Virus record (IMG/VR): IMGVR_UViG_3300013233_000235
Coordinates: 62,001 to 126,000 of that record
Source: a virus
DNA: 64,000 bases
Direction: 5' to 3' (one strand)
Each line of letters starts with the position of its first letter. The first letter of the stretch is position 1. This document shows positions 18,036-26,961 of the stretch, in pieces. The notes under the pieces were generated by a model. That model worked only from the letters and a program-made list of their open reading frames with translations. It was not told the origin of the DNA and made no database searches. Position numbers and translations under genes: made by a program.

Positions 18036-19548
18036 ACTGGGGCATGCTGCCTTAGGTAAACTACGGCGCCCTAAATCAATCGGGGGCCGTCCGGATGGAC
18101 GCCAGGGTTTGGAGTTCATCAGAGCTGTATTCACAGAGGTGCAAGGGGAACATAACCAGCACCACCGTCCGTTCCAGTTAAAGAATAGCGAGGACCTCAG
18201 GGAGAGTTTCGCCAGAGCCACCGGCGATGGTAGTACTATCACCCAGTCCACGGTTGCCCCTGTGGCAGCACAGATGCTGGGCATGTCGGAACAATCGCAC
18301 GGGGTGGTTAAGATCCCCAATGGCTGGGATACCAAACGGTTCTCTTATGTGATCGAGGTGCGCACGACAACAGGTATGATCACTAAACGGGAAACCATGC
18401 AGGGGTTTACTGATTATGCCGAATACTCAAGGAGGACGGGCAAGATCGACCCCAACACGATGTTGCGGATAAACTCCCATAGCACTGTGATGGAGCCGCG
18501 CTCATCAACACACCCCAACGCACCTGTGCGATACGGGCAATCGAGAAAAACCGTTGTGCTACAACCTGTAGATATCGAATCCGCAGGTGAAACCCACAGT
18601 GCTGTAACAACGTTGCGGCCAGTGGATGCGCTGACCAAAGCTGATACCATCCAGGAGTATATCAGCGATACCACCCGGGATTATCGTGTGGGCATTCACG
18701 GCCCTTACACAGCATCTCGGCAGGAGAATAACAGCTCGGCATCGTACGTCACCAGGTTATTCGGGGCTTACAAAGAAGCTTCGGCTGCTAATAGCCACGG
18801 CCTGGACCCGATTGATAGCATCGCCGCCGCCAGCCACAGTAGCCGTATCCAGGAAGAAACATCGTCAGATAGTCGGCTGATACGCCACCTCATGGACACC
18901 ACCGAGTTTGGAAGAACTGGTGTTCTAAACTTGGGGGACATGTTAAAGGCTTTCCCAGAGATGGCTGAAAGTAGAGACTTTAACATCTTCACACTTCCAG
19001 ACAAACTGCCGTCGTCTGTCCGTGACGAGTATGACCACTTAGGTGGGGTGAACCTGGAAACAAGTGTGGTGCATCTGGCCAACAACGCATTACTCAGTGT
19101 GATGGGGCTGATGGCTGTGGGTACGTATAGCTTCTCTATGCACAATTACACCCATGATGGCACAGTGGAGTTCGGGTTTATGGGCGGTCAGGAGACTTAC
19201 CAAACAGTCAACCCGAATTCAAAGATGTCCTATATCCAGGACAACTTGATGGGCACCTTACCAGCCCAGATCCTATCATACGGTGTGGATGATTTCGAGG
19301 TGACGATAAAAGCTAATGCCATGGGCTCTAGCATCGTGACCGTGTCACTAAACGGTGGTGAACCATACACATTGAGTGTGGCAAACTACACCGATGCGTT
19401 GACCACCCCAACGCTGGCTGCTAGCGCGCATGAGTTGGCCACCATGGCTGTTAAATGCCGGGATATTCTCGGTGATGTGATTAAGCCGTCCGATATGGAC
19501 ACGCCCGCGTATTTCGACAACGATCCTGATGATAATCTATTTCTGTAG
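18019..19548 (+). CDS. Hypothetical protein (gp69-position)
   Basis: 509 residues if started at the ATG at 18019, which has AAGGTGA six bases upstream; an in-frame GTG at 18010 would lengthen it by three residues. It overlaps the previous gene by 17 bases. Ser/Thr/His-rich first half with likely disorder, more ordered second half with strands, acidic end (DNDPDDNLFL). No known domain. Sits between the gp68-like and beta C-terminal RNA polymerase genes. Confidence 0.75.
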   Translation: MSEAIKLGHAALGKLRRPKSIGGRPDGRQGLEFIRAVFTEVQGEHNQHHRPFQLKNSEDLRESFARATGDGSTITQSTVAPVAAQMLGMSEQSHGVVKIPNGWDTKRFSYVIEVRTTTGMITKRETMQGFTDYAEYSRRTGKIDPNTMLRINSHSTVMEPRSSTHPNAPVRYGQSRKTVVLQPVDIESAGETHSAVTTLRPVDALTKADTIQEYISDTTRDYRVGIHGPYTASRQENNSSASYVTRLFGAYKEASAANSHGLDPIDSIAAASHSSRIQEETSSDSRLIRHLMDTTEFGRTGVLNLGDMLKAFPEMAESRDFNIFTLPDKLPSSVRDEYDHLGGVNLETSVVHLANNALLSVMGLMAVGTYSFSMHNYTHDGTVEFGFMGGQETYQTVNPNSKMSYIQDNLMGTLPAQILSYGVDDFEVTIKANAMGSSIVTVSLNGGEPYTLSVANYTDALTTPTLAASAHELATMAVKCRDILGDVIKPSDMDTPAYFDNDPDDNLFL

Positions 19549-19559
19549 GAGCAGACTGT

Positions 19560-20774
19560 ATGAGCAAAAAGAAGTTGATAAACCACTACCTGGCCGTATT
19601 GGAAGATGTGGGCATTGTGGTGAATGACGAGGGGTGTCTGGGTAGAGACATCGTTGACAAAGACGGGGACTCGACCTTCAAGCCGATTAAGGTCGTGCTG
19701 GATGGTACTAAAGAGCCCCGTATGGTGCACATGCCCATGCAAGAGTTACTTGATGCGGAGGACTCATGTGATCGGGTATATTTCCACCCCCTGTCTGAGA
19801 ACATCGCACTTGGACAAAGTGAGGTACTGACTATGCTTACAGAGATGGTGAGTATCCAGTTGGGATCCCGATACATCAAGGGTATCACGGCGCTACTATC
19901 TGTAGCCTCTGACGAAGAGGGGCATGCTAAGCTGACAAATAAACTTAGCAAGCTGATAAACAAAGGCTTCAGCGGCGATGTGTCTAAAGCAACTTATGAG
20001 ACGGGCTGGCTCAAGGGGGTTCTCCACAAACTGATGGCAAAGGCGAAGGCCCGACATGTTGTAAAGATTTTCCACAGACGTAACCGCAAAGTGGATGGTA
20101 AGAAGCACTCACGCGTTACAACCATCTCATTCCAACTGCTTGACAAAGACTTCTTTGGAGTCAAGCTAACCAAGGTGGCAGAAAAAGCAATCGAGGATGC
20201 TAACACGATCCTTGTATCCGACGGTACCTACGCATGCGGTTCATCCGCATCTGTGGCCCCATACTACCAGGCGCTGATGGAGTGCTTCCATGAAGTCTCA
20301 TCTGAAATGGATAGAAGCTTGCACATTCTACGCAAGTACATCCCACGGTATAAAGCCTTCGATGGTGAATGGTTAGGGGATTATCCGAAACTACGCAAGT
20401 GGTATAAAGAGGATATGCCCGTAGCTTTGCTAGGCAATCGCGGGGTTGGGGGCGGCGAGGTTACCGATGAGGAGGTGGCAGCCGAGTCTGCGCCGGCCAG
20501 GGTTAAACCTAGTGAACGACGGGTCGATAAAAAGGGACCCACCTTTAGGCCACCCACTGGCGCTAACGCGCCTAGACAGGTGGCAAACCATCACAGGCAT
20601 GTACAGCCACAGCGGCGCGCATATCTTAGGGAAGAGACGCCCACATACAGTGAGGCGCACGCACCTAGACGGCATCGGGGGCCGACCCCCATAGGTAACA
20701 CTATGGGCCAGCCTTCCAGGCGCCCACAACCATTACGACCGCGACACGGCGGCGAAAGAAAAGCTAGGATCTAA
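19560..20774 (+). CDS. Hypothetical protein with basic Pro/Arg-rich tail (gp70-position)
   Basis: 404 residues, TAGGAG before the ATG. The first 290 residues look folded and largely helical with a Lys/Arg patch (RRNRKVDGKKHSR). The last 110 residues are Pro-, Arg-, His- and Gln-rich and almost certainly disordered, with several RR/RP pairs (PQRRAY, APRRHRG, QPSRRPQ). Such tails commonly bind nucleic acid or the nuclear shell; this is inference. Followed by a terminator shared with the convergent gene at 20815. Confidence 0.75.
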   Translation: MSKKKLINHYLAVLEDVGIVVNDEGCLGRDIVDKDGDSTFKPIKVVLDGTKEPRMVHMPMQELLDAEDSCDRVYFHPLSENIALGQSEVLTMLTEMVSIQLGSRYIKGITALLSVASDEEGHAKLTNKLSKLINKGFSGDVSKATYETGWLKGVLHKLMAKAKARHVVKIFHRRNRKVDGKKHSRVTTISFQLLDKDFFGVKLTKVAEKAIEDANTILVSDGTYACGSSASVAPYYQALMECFHEVSSEMDRSLHILRKYIPRYKAFDGEWLGDYPKLRKWYKEDMPVALLGNRGVGGGEVTDEEVAAESAPARVKPSERRVDKKGPTFRPPTGANAPRQVANHHRHVQPQRRAYLREETPTYSEAHAPRRHRGPTPIGNTMGQPSRRPQPLRPRHGGERKARI

Positions 20775-20778
20775 ACAT

Positions 20779-20813
20779 AATAAAACCCCGGGTAACTACG
20801 GGGTTTTATTTTT
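20779..20813. terminator. Bidirectional intrinsic terminator
   Basis: AATAAAACCCCG pairs perfectly with CGGGGTTTTATT; T-runs on the plus strand and A-runs on the other side make it usable by both convergent genes. Confidence 0.85.
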
Positions 20814-20814
20814 G

Positions 20815-21153
20815 TCAGAATACTAATTTTCTCGATAGGTAAGTGTCCAACAACTTACGCAATACGCTGGGATCTATAAGCATGATACCAACGCCCTCGT
20901 ACACCCAGTCCGATGACTGCTGTAAATTATTCACACGCATGGTTGCCCACATGTGCTCCGGCGGTACACCAACAGTTGCCAGGTACCCGTACAGGTCGCC
21001 ACGATGCCTGGTAGATTCTAACCCATTTGGATGCGTTAAGTTACTGAGTGACCCAGCCCTTAACCCAGCCATGTTGTCTTCTACGATCTGCCTGTACCCA
21101 GCGGTGTAATAACCCTGGTCACCAATCGGTGGTATGAAATTACGGATAAACAT
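20815..21153 (-). CDS. Small hypothetical protein
   Basis: 112 residues on the minus strand; AAGGAA lies seven bases before the ATG. The plus-strand frame over the same stretch (20843-21109) has no ribosome site and is rejected. Begins MFIRNFIPPIGDQGYYTAGY. No family recognised. Its upstream region overlaps the promoter of the divergent beta C-terminal gene, so the two may be co-regulated. Confidence 0.65.
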   Translation of the reverse strand: MFIRNFIPPIGDQGYYTAGYRQIVEDNMAGLRAGSLSNLTHPNGLESTRHRGDLYGYLATVGVPPEHMWATMRVNNLQQSSDWVYEGVGIMLIDPSVLRKLLDTYLSRKLVF

Positions 21154-21174
21154 GGTTTTATTCCTTTCTTAGAA

Positions 21175-21190
21175 CTATATAACTAGAGCG
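21175..21190 (+). promoter_or_regulatory. Putative early-type promoter of beta/beta-prime operon
   Basis: CTATATAACT preceded by TTAGAA, as in the cassettes at 33.5 and 63.6 kb, but without the ATGA that follows in the others. It is 40 bases upstream of the start at 21224. The core is near-palindromic, so it might also serve the divergent gene. Confidence 0.55.
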
Positions 21191-21223
21191 GTAGCACATT
21201 GTCTACCTAAGTAAGAGGACTTT

Positions 21224-23335
21224 ATGTACGAGAATGATTACAAGTACGCTATAACTGACGCCCCGCTAATACCTGAATACGCTGGCATTAGCGCGGCCAG
21301 GACACCATTCATGGCGTTTATATCAGCAGGGCGGGCACAGATGGCGGCCACGCAGGCTACACAAGTCCCCGTTATGCGCAGTCCAGAGTTAGCTAGGACT
21401 ATGACGGGTTTTGAGGACCAGATGTCGGAGTACATCAATGACATCCGCACACCATGCAATTTGGTTGTAAAGAAGATAGTCCAGAAATATCCCAACGTGG
21501 TGGGGTCGGATAAATTCCCATTCAATCCACTGAGTACTATACTCTACCAAGATGAGGATACCGGTGAGTATGGCTACTTCGACATACCGATGCACTCCAA
21601 CCAGATCAATCGTGTGCACGAAACTTTCAGCTTCCCATATATATTAACCAGCGTGGGTAAGGCTCTGTATAAGGGCCAGTGTATACCAATGGGCACGGTG
21701 ATCGCCACGTCCCCATCGGTGGATGACGCAGGGCTGTACAGGTCCGGCGTCAATGCTAATGTGGCCACGATGTCCGCACCACCGGGTATCGAGGATGGTT
21801 TCTGGGTGATGGATGAGTACCTGCACAAAACCCAACCGTCGGCGACAGTTACCTATACAGGGGAGTGGGGTAGAAAGAAGGTGCCGGTAAACACATATGG
21901 GACCGTGGATCGAATGATGCCGTTTCCAGCACTCGGTGCACATGTGCGTGACGATGGACTGCTGTTTGGGTTCAGGGAGACCGATAAGGTATTCAATGGC
22001 ATCGACATGACGGCCAAGGAACTGCTACGGCCCGATCGCATACATGATGATCTTGTGTATGTAGAGAAGGGTGCAGTGGGTGGGGTTGTGACCGACATCA
22101 CCATAATTTCGCCGTTAGCAGAGGGTAATAAAGTTCCTGAAACACCCAGTGGTATGGAAACTGCGGCAGAAGTTTACGCCGATGCATACACACGCTACTG
22201 GGACACCATCCTGGACTTTTACCAGCATGGTAAATCTGCACATAGGTCTAGCCACGACGCCATGCGGTTAACACCTGGTTTGCAGACGCTCATCACCAGG
22301 GCATTGGGGCACCGTCCAAATTCCGCCATGAAAGGTCAACGGGTGGTACGTAACCGGAAGAATGTGATCAAGCTCACATGTAATACGAAGCCGGTAGACG
22401 AGTGGCGGGTATCGATCACCATCACTTTTTACTACCCCACTGGGAATGGGGCTAAGCTATCCAACAGGATGGGGCATAAGGGCGTGGGTTGTCGGGTAAG
22501 CCCTCGTGAGCACATGCCTCGGGACGAGTTCGGCAATGTGTGTGATGTGGTATATTTTCACCAAGGCTCTGTGGCCAGACTTAACCCGGGGCAGTACTAC
22601 GAGCATTACATCAATGCTGTTAAACGCGATGTATCCATAGACATCAGAGCTTTGGTGAAACGCGGGGAAATGGATGCGGCTTGGGATCTGTTCGATAGGT
22701 ACACCTACGCACTAAGTCGTACATCCCACAGCTACCTAGAGGGTATGTCCCAGGATGATAAAGATGACGTCATATACGCCATTGTGCAGGACGGTATATA
22801 CGACGTGTTAACCGTGGGGGACCCCGATATCAATATGGGGATCGTGGCCCGACTTAATAAGGTTAGACGGCCTAACAAGTCTAGACTTACTTATGTCGAC
22901 CAGCAGGGTAAAACCGTGGTAACAAGGCGCCCTGTCCTAATCGGCGAGATCCAGATGGTGGTGCTGGATAAAATTAAGCACATGCCTATGGCTGTAAGTG
23001 GTGTTTTGAGAAACCACCATGGGTTGGTATCACCCCAGAACGCCAGCACAAAGCACCGGACACCTGGCAAACAGCAGGCCGCCCGGGTAATAGGTGAGTC
23101 AGAATCAAGAACCCTGTCAGGGGCTATTGGCGGTAAAGCGGTATCACGCATACTGACAAGCGGGCACGACCCGGTTGTGCATCGGGATGAGGTGCTAGGC
23201 ATCATGCGGGCTGACAACCCATCGCTGCCACACACCCCCCCGCACAGGGACAAACCAGTGCGAGGGAGAGCAATCCAGTTTATACACAGCATGTTTAACT
23301 GGACAGGTATAAGCATTGTAAACACAGAGGATTAA
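21224..23335 (+). CDS. Non-virion RNA polymerase, beta C-terminal subunit (gp71-73-like)
   Basis: 703 residues, AAGAGGA before the ATG. The conserved block of the bacterial beta C-terminus is present: RMGHKGVGCRVSPREHMP starting at R415 (compare GRHGNKGV...EDMP), then DEFGNVCDVVY and LNPGQYYEH, the counterpart of MNIGQ. K419 is in the position of the active-centre Lys after the GHK/GNK turn. In phiKZ the equivalent product is numbered across gp71-73 because the locus is interrupted; here the frame is continuous with no insertion. The stop overlaps the start of the beta-prime C-terminal gene, so the two subunits are translationally coupled. Confidence 0.85.
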   Translation: MYENDYKYAITDAPLIPEYAGISAARTPFMAFISAGRAQMAATQATQVPVMRSPELARTMTGFEDQMSEYINDIRTPCNLVVKKIVQKYPNVVGSDKFPFNPLSTILYQDEDTGEYGYFDIPMHSNQINRVHETFSFPYILTSVGKALYKGQCIPMGTVIATSPSVDDAGLYRSGVNANVATMSAPPGIEDGFWVMDEYLHKTQPSATVTYTGEWGRKKVPVNTYGTVDRMMPFPALGAHVRDDGLLFGFRETDKVFNGIDMTAKELLRPDRIHDDLVYVEKGAVGGVVTDITIISPLAEGNKVPETPSGMETAAEVYADAYTRYWDTILDFYQHGKSAHRSSHDAMRLTPGLQTLITRALGHRPNSAMKGQRVVRNRKNVIKLTCNTKPVDEWRVSITITFYYPTGNGAKLSNRMGHKGVGCRVSPREHMPRDEFGNVCDVVYFHQGSVARLNPGQYYEHYINAVKRDVSIDIRALVKRGEMDAAWDLFDRYTYALSRTSHSYLEGMSQDDKDDVIYAIVQDGIYDVLTVGDPDINMGIVARLNKVRRPNKSRLTYVDQQGKTVVTRRPVLIGEIQMVVLDKIKHMPMAVSGVLRNHHGLVSPQNASTKHRTPGKQQAARVIGESESRTLSGAIGGKAVSRILTSGHDPVVHRDEVLGIMRADNPSLPHTPPHRDKPVRGRAIQFIHSMFNWTGISIVNTED

Positions 23336-25344
23336 TGATGTATAAAGTAACATGTGATGAATTACTAACCCGCTCGTATAAGGAGTTGCTACTACTACCC
23401 GACGGCTACTGGGATGTAACAATGCAAGATGGGCAAGTGGTTAACGGAACCAAGCGTAGGTTTATATACTCCCACCACCATTGGCGGGTAATGAACAAGT
23501 TCCCGGGCGGTAAACTGACGCCACTGGCCTACATTGGATACCACATGGGGGCAAACGATGCAACCGGATATTCGGATCGTCCGGCCGGTGGTCAGGTGAA
23601 GATGGGGCATGATATAACGATGGCCACGAGAGTCTTGTGGGATATTTACAATGGCTATATCGCGGCTAATGATCTGGAAGATCCAGATAATGAGATTTTC
23701 TATGACGTTGTGCACTCAGTATACTACGCCCAGAACCACATTTACAACATGTACGCCAGGGATTTAGGGGCGTACATGTCAGGCGCAGACCTGGAAGACT
23801 TCATTCAGGTGACTGAACACCCAACCATCGTTAGGGCCGTGGCTGGTGCTAAAGATGGCACCATGTCACTGCCAGATGTTTACGCCTTGGTTCTTGATAC
23901 CCTAAGCGATCTAGGTAAGGGGTACCGCAGTAACGGCATCGGATTATTGGCCAGAACCAATATGCTGAACAACAAACAGATCGCCCAGCTGGTGGGGCTG
24001 CGTGGGCGGGTTATATCGGCAGATGGTCGGGTTTACGGCCAGCCTATTACCGAGTCGTACATGTCGGGCCTCAGGTCTGTTTACGACCATGCCACAGAGT
24101 CCAGAGGTGCCTCACTTGCTGAGTACAGCACCGATGGCCCGTTAAAGGACTCAGAGTACGGGAACCGTAGGGTACAGCAAACCTGCGCGGTAATCAAAAA
24201 GATCACCGGCGAAGATTGTGGTACACCGCATTACCTAACCTGGTACGTCGGCCATGTGAATAGCATGATGGGAAAAACATTTAGAATGCCGGATGGTGAG
24301 TGGCAGACCTTTGATGGTTCCCAGGATATAAAGCATCGGGTGGTACACCTCAAGTCCATAACCAAGTGCCAAAATGTGGATACCGGTACCGCGTGTAAAG
24401 CCTGTGCTGGGACAATACATAGGGTGTTGCCAAAGAGGTCCAACCTCGGCTTAAACGCAAGCTCCTATATCCAGGGGGTTGTATCCCAACTCATGATGGG
24501 GGTAAAGCATGTACTCCAATCCAAAGAGTCGGCCGTGATGGATATAACTGACCATGATACCCAGTGGTTTAAGTACGGCAACGGTGATAAATCCACCATC
24601 GTATCTAGACATGGCAGCAAAATCCAGCGCCGCATGATTCGCATCAGCAAGGCCGAGTTCAAAGGGCGTAATACAATAGCCAGCGCCGGTATGGACGTGA
24701 ATAGCGTACTGCTTAGCAAGTTCAGTGCCATACAAACAATCCAGATATCCCAGGCTGATAAAGATGGTAAGCAGATTGGGGCGTGGTATAGCAAGAACTG
24801 TGTTGTTGGTGGGAAACCCGCGATTCTCTCCCGGGATGTATTACGGGCGGTTAATGCGAATGGTTATGCTGACGACGGTGCCCATATTGTTGTACAACTC
24901 GGGGATTGTAAAGACATGGCGTTACTGGTAACGGCTCGCCGATATGAGTCGCACACCGACAGGGCCAATGAGATGTCTACCTTCTTATTCTCCAAGGATG
25001 ATAAGAAACGATCTCTCAAATCCAACAGTTGTATAACCGGTATGCGGACCGTGGAGGAGGCAATGGCCGCACTTATCGAAATGATCACACCCATCAATGA
25101 TGACTTCAACCTACTTAACATTGAGGTGTTGGTTAGGGCATGTATGGCAGTCAATGGGGTGGATGATTTCTCGCTGCCTAGAGGTGGTGATGACTTTAGA
25201 TTCATCACCATTGGATCAGCGATGACCAACCGATGTGTATCAACGGGGTTGATTTACCAAGGGCAACGCAAGACTCTAATGAACCCGATCACCTATCTAC
25301 AGGATCGGGTAAACACACACGAGATGGATTACGTTATAGGCTAG
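23335..25344 (+). CDS. Non-virion RNA polymerase, beta-prime C-terminal subunit (gp74-like)
   Basis: 669 residues; two adjacent ATGs (23335 and 23338) follow a GAGG, the second better spaced. It contains the bridge-helix to trigger-loop region of beta-prime: SRGASLAEYSTDGPLKDSEYG and ITGEDCGT match the bacterial stretch ending EDDCGT. Cysteines in the KCQ...TACKACAG stretch suggest a zinc site, and NLGLNASSYIQGVVSQLM corresponds to the start of the trigger loop. Sequence continues beyond this for about 270 residues, unlike the virion paralogue at 31584. Works with the subunits at 10810 and 21224. A terminator follows. Confidence 0.85.
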   Translation: MMYKVTCDELLTRSYKELLLLPDGYWDVTMQDGQVVNGTKRRFIYSHHHWRVMNKFPGGKLTPLAYIGYHMGANDATGYSDRPAGGQVKMGHDITMATRVLWDIYNGYIAANDLEDPDNEIFYDVVHSVYYAQNHIYNMYARDLGAYMSGADLEDFIQVTEHPTIVRAVAGAKDGTMSLPDVYALVLDTLSDLGKGYRSNGIGLLARTNMLNNKQIAQLVGLRGRVISADGRVYGQPITESYMSGLRSVYDHATESRGASLAEYSTDGPLKDSEYGNRRVQQTCAVIKKITGEDCGTPHYLTWYVGHVNSMMGKTFRMPDGEWQTFDGSQDIKHRVVHLKSITKCQNVDTGTACKACAGTIHRVLPKRSNLGLNASSYIQGVVSQLMMGVKHVLQSKESAVMDITDHDTQWFKYGNGDKSTIVSRHGSKIQRRMIRISKAEFKGRNTIASAGMDVNSVLLSKFSAIQTIQISQADKDGKQIGAWYSKNCVVGGKPAILSRDVLRAVNANGYADDGAHIVVQLGDCKDMALLVTARRYESHTDRANEMSTFLFSKDDKKRSLKSNSCITGMRTVEEAMAALIEMITPINDDFNLLNIEVLVRACMAVNGVDDFSLPRGGDDFRFITIGSAMTNRCVSTGLIYQGQRKTLMNPITYLQDRVNTHEMDYVIG

Positions 25345-25348
25345 TAAG

Positions 25349-25378
25349 AACCACCCCGAAGTGGGGTGGTTTTTTTAT
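25349..25378 (+). terminator. Intrinsic terminator
   Basis: AACCACCCC and GGGGTGGTT pair around GAAGT, followed by a T-run. It closes the beta/beta-prime operon. Confidence 0.85.
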
Positions 25379-25417
25379 ATGCAATCCCTAATCTAGTATA
25401 CTTGAGGAGGGTAATAA

Positions 25418-26953
25418 ATGACTATACGTATCGACGTATATAGCCACGGCTTTGATGTTACGCTACAAAGTGCCGAAGAGAGGGCTTGTTTACTGGGGTA
25501 TGCTGCGAGACTCGCGGTATTTGATGACGTGTGGGACCCCGCACTTCGGAGAAAGGTCCGGAAGGTCAAAGAGGTGTACTCGACAGCAAACAAAGCGCGT
25601 ACAACTTTTGGATTCCCCATAGCTGAACTACCAACGGTCACCAACTACCTACGGGCAAATGGGCAGACGGTCGAGCAACCCATCATCCACACCCCGACCC
25701 TGGGTGCACCAATCCAACTGCCGATAAAGGACGGCATGGCCCCGAAAGCCGAGCAGATAGAGATCGTTGATTTCTTAGCAGTACCCGATAAAACTATTAG
25801 GGTACTGCCTTTGAAAACTGGCGGTGGTAAAACGGCATCATCCATCTTTGCCATCGGTAAGCTGTCAGTGCGCACCGTGCTAACCATGAGCAACCAGCAT
25901 ATCGTGACATGGCTTCGGGAGTTCGATAAGTTCACAGATATCGACACATCCCGGATATACATGGCTAATAGCATGGTTGCACTTGAGAAGCTGGTAGTGC
26001 TAGCAAAAGATGGCGAGATGGAATACGACATAGTGACCATAAGCATCTCGATCCTGCGCAACTATATAACGGCTTATTATGCGGAAGGCAAGACTCTAGA
26101 CGGCGTGTCTCCACGTGAGCTGTATGGTATTCTGGGGATCGGGTGCGTGGTTACCGATGAATCACATGAGAACTGTCACGCGGTTACGGTTCAGGCTATA
26201 ACGATGCATGTGCCAAGGTGTATCTACCTATCCGCGACTTTGATCGATGATGCCCCACATGTGATGGAACAGTATAGAAAGCTGTTCCCCATGTCGGAGC
26301 GGTACGCGGGGGGCGGACACAACGATCACGCCATCGTTAACTCGGTGTTCTACTCCCATGCGTTGACAACTGGTATGAAGTATAAGGGGACCCGTGGGTA
26401 TAGCCACATCCTTTATGAAGACTGGTTGATGGAAGATCCCACACGGTTGCGTAACTATGTGAAGATGCTATTGGTATTTCTTGAGGACGGTTATCTCAAA
26501 GACTACCAAGAAAATCAGGTCGCACTCTTCTACTTTGCTAGGGTCGCCATGTGTGATATTGTGTGTGATATGATGCGCGGCCTTATAACAGAAAGACTGC
26601 TGGAAGAGCATGGTCACGTCTTGCGCATAAACGCCTACACTGGTGTAACGGATGAGAGTGTATTGTATTCAACCGATATCATACTCACCACAGTGGGATC
26701 ATGTGGCACCGGCAAGGATATACCCAATCTAGTAGCAGCCTTCGCAGGCATCGCTATCAAGTCGTCCAAGAAGAATCTACAGATGTTAGGCAGGCTTAGG
26801 AAACCAGCTAACTACCCGGGGTTGTTACCCAAGTACTACTACTTTAATTGTTTGGCAATACCCGAACACATGAAGTACGCTAGAGAGAAACGAACACTAT
26901 TCATAGGCGAATGCGCAGAGCAGCACGTCATCCGAACGAACATACATGTATAG
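25418..26953 (+). CDS. Superfamily 2 DNA/RNA helicase
   Basis: 511 residues with GAGGAGGG before the ATG. Helicase motifs in order: Walker A KTGGGKT at 133-139, motif II DESH at 247-250 (DEAH type), motif III SAT at 272-274, and motif VI QMLGRLR at 455-461. The overall size and layout resemble UvsW-like phage helicases that unwind branched DNA and recombination intermediates. The N-terminal 120 residues are a separate domain. In phiKZ a helicase lies at the same place, right after the polymerase block, as I recall. ATP-driven remodelling of DNA or RNA in the phage nucleus is the likely role. Confidence 0.85.
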   Translation: MTIRIDVYSHGFDVTLQSAEERACLLGYAARLAVFDDVWDPALRRKVRKVKEVYSTANKARTTFGFPIAELPTVTNYLRANGQTVEQPIIHTPTLGAPIQLPIKDGMAPKAEQIEIVDFLAVPDKTIRVLPLKTGGGKTASSIFAIGKLSVRTVLTMSNQHIVTWLREFDKFTDIDTSRIYMANSMVALEKLVVLAKDGEMEYDIVTISISILRNYITAYYAEGKTLDGVSPRELYGILGIGCVVTDESHENCHAVTVQAITMHVPRCIYLSATLIDDAPHVMEQYRKLFPMSERYAGGGHNDHAIVNSVFYSHALTTGMKYKGTRGYSHILYEDWLMEDPTRLRNYVKMLLVFLEDGYLKDYQENQVALFYFARVAMCDIVCDMMRGLITERLLEEHGHVLRINAYTGVTDESVLYSTDIILTTVGSCGTGKDIPNLVAAFAGIAIKSSKKNLQMLGRLRKPANYPGLLPKYYYFNCLAIPEHMKYAREKRTLFIGECAEQHVIRTNIHV

Positions 26954-26961
26954 GAAAACAT

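Noticed and set aside
20843-21109. Plus-strand frame opposite the gene at 20815-21153
   Set aside because: It has no ribosome site and starts right after a strong terminator; the minus-strand frame has AAGGAA well placed.
26058-26072. CTATATAAC inside the helicase gene
   Set aside because: It lies within coding sequence and is not followed by ATGA four bases later; probably chance.
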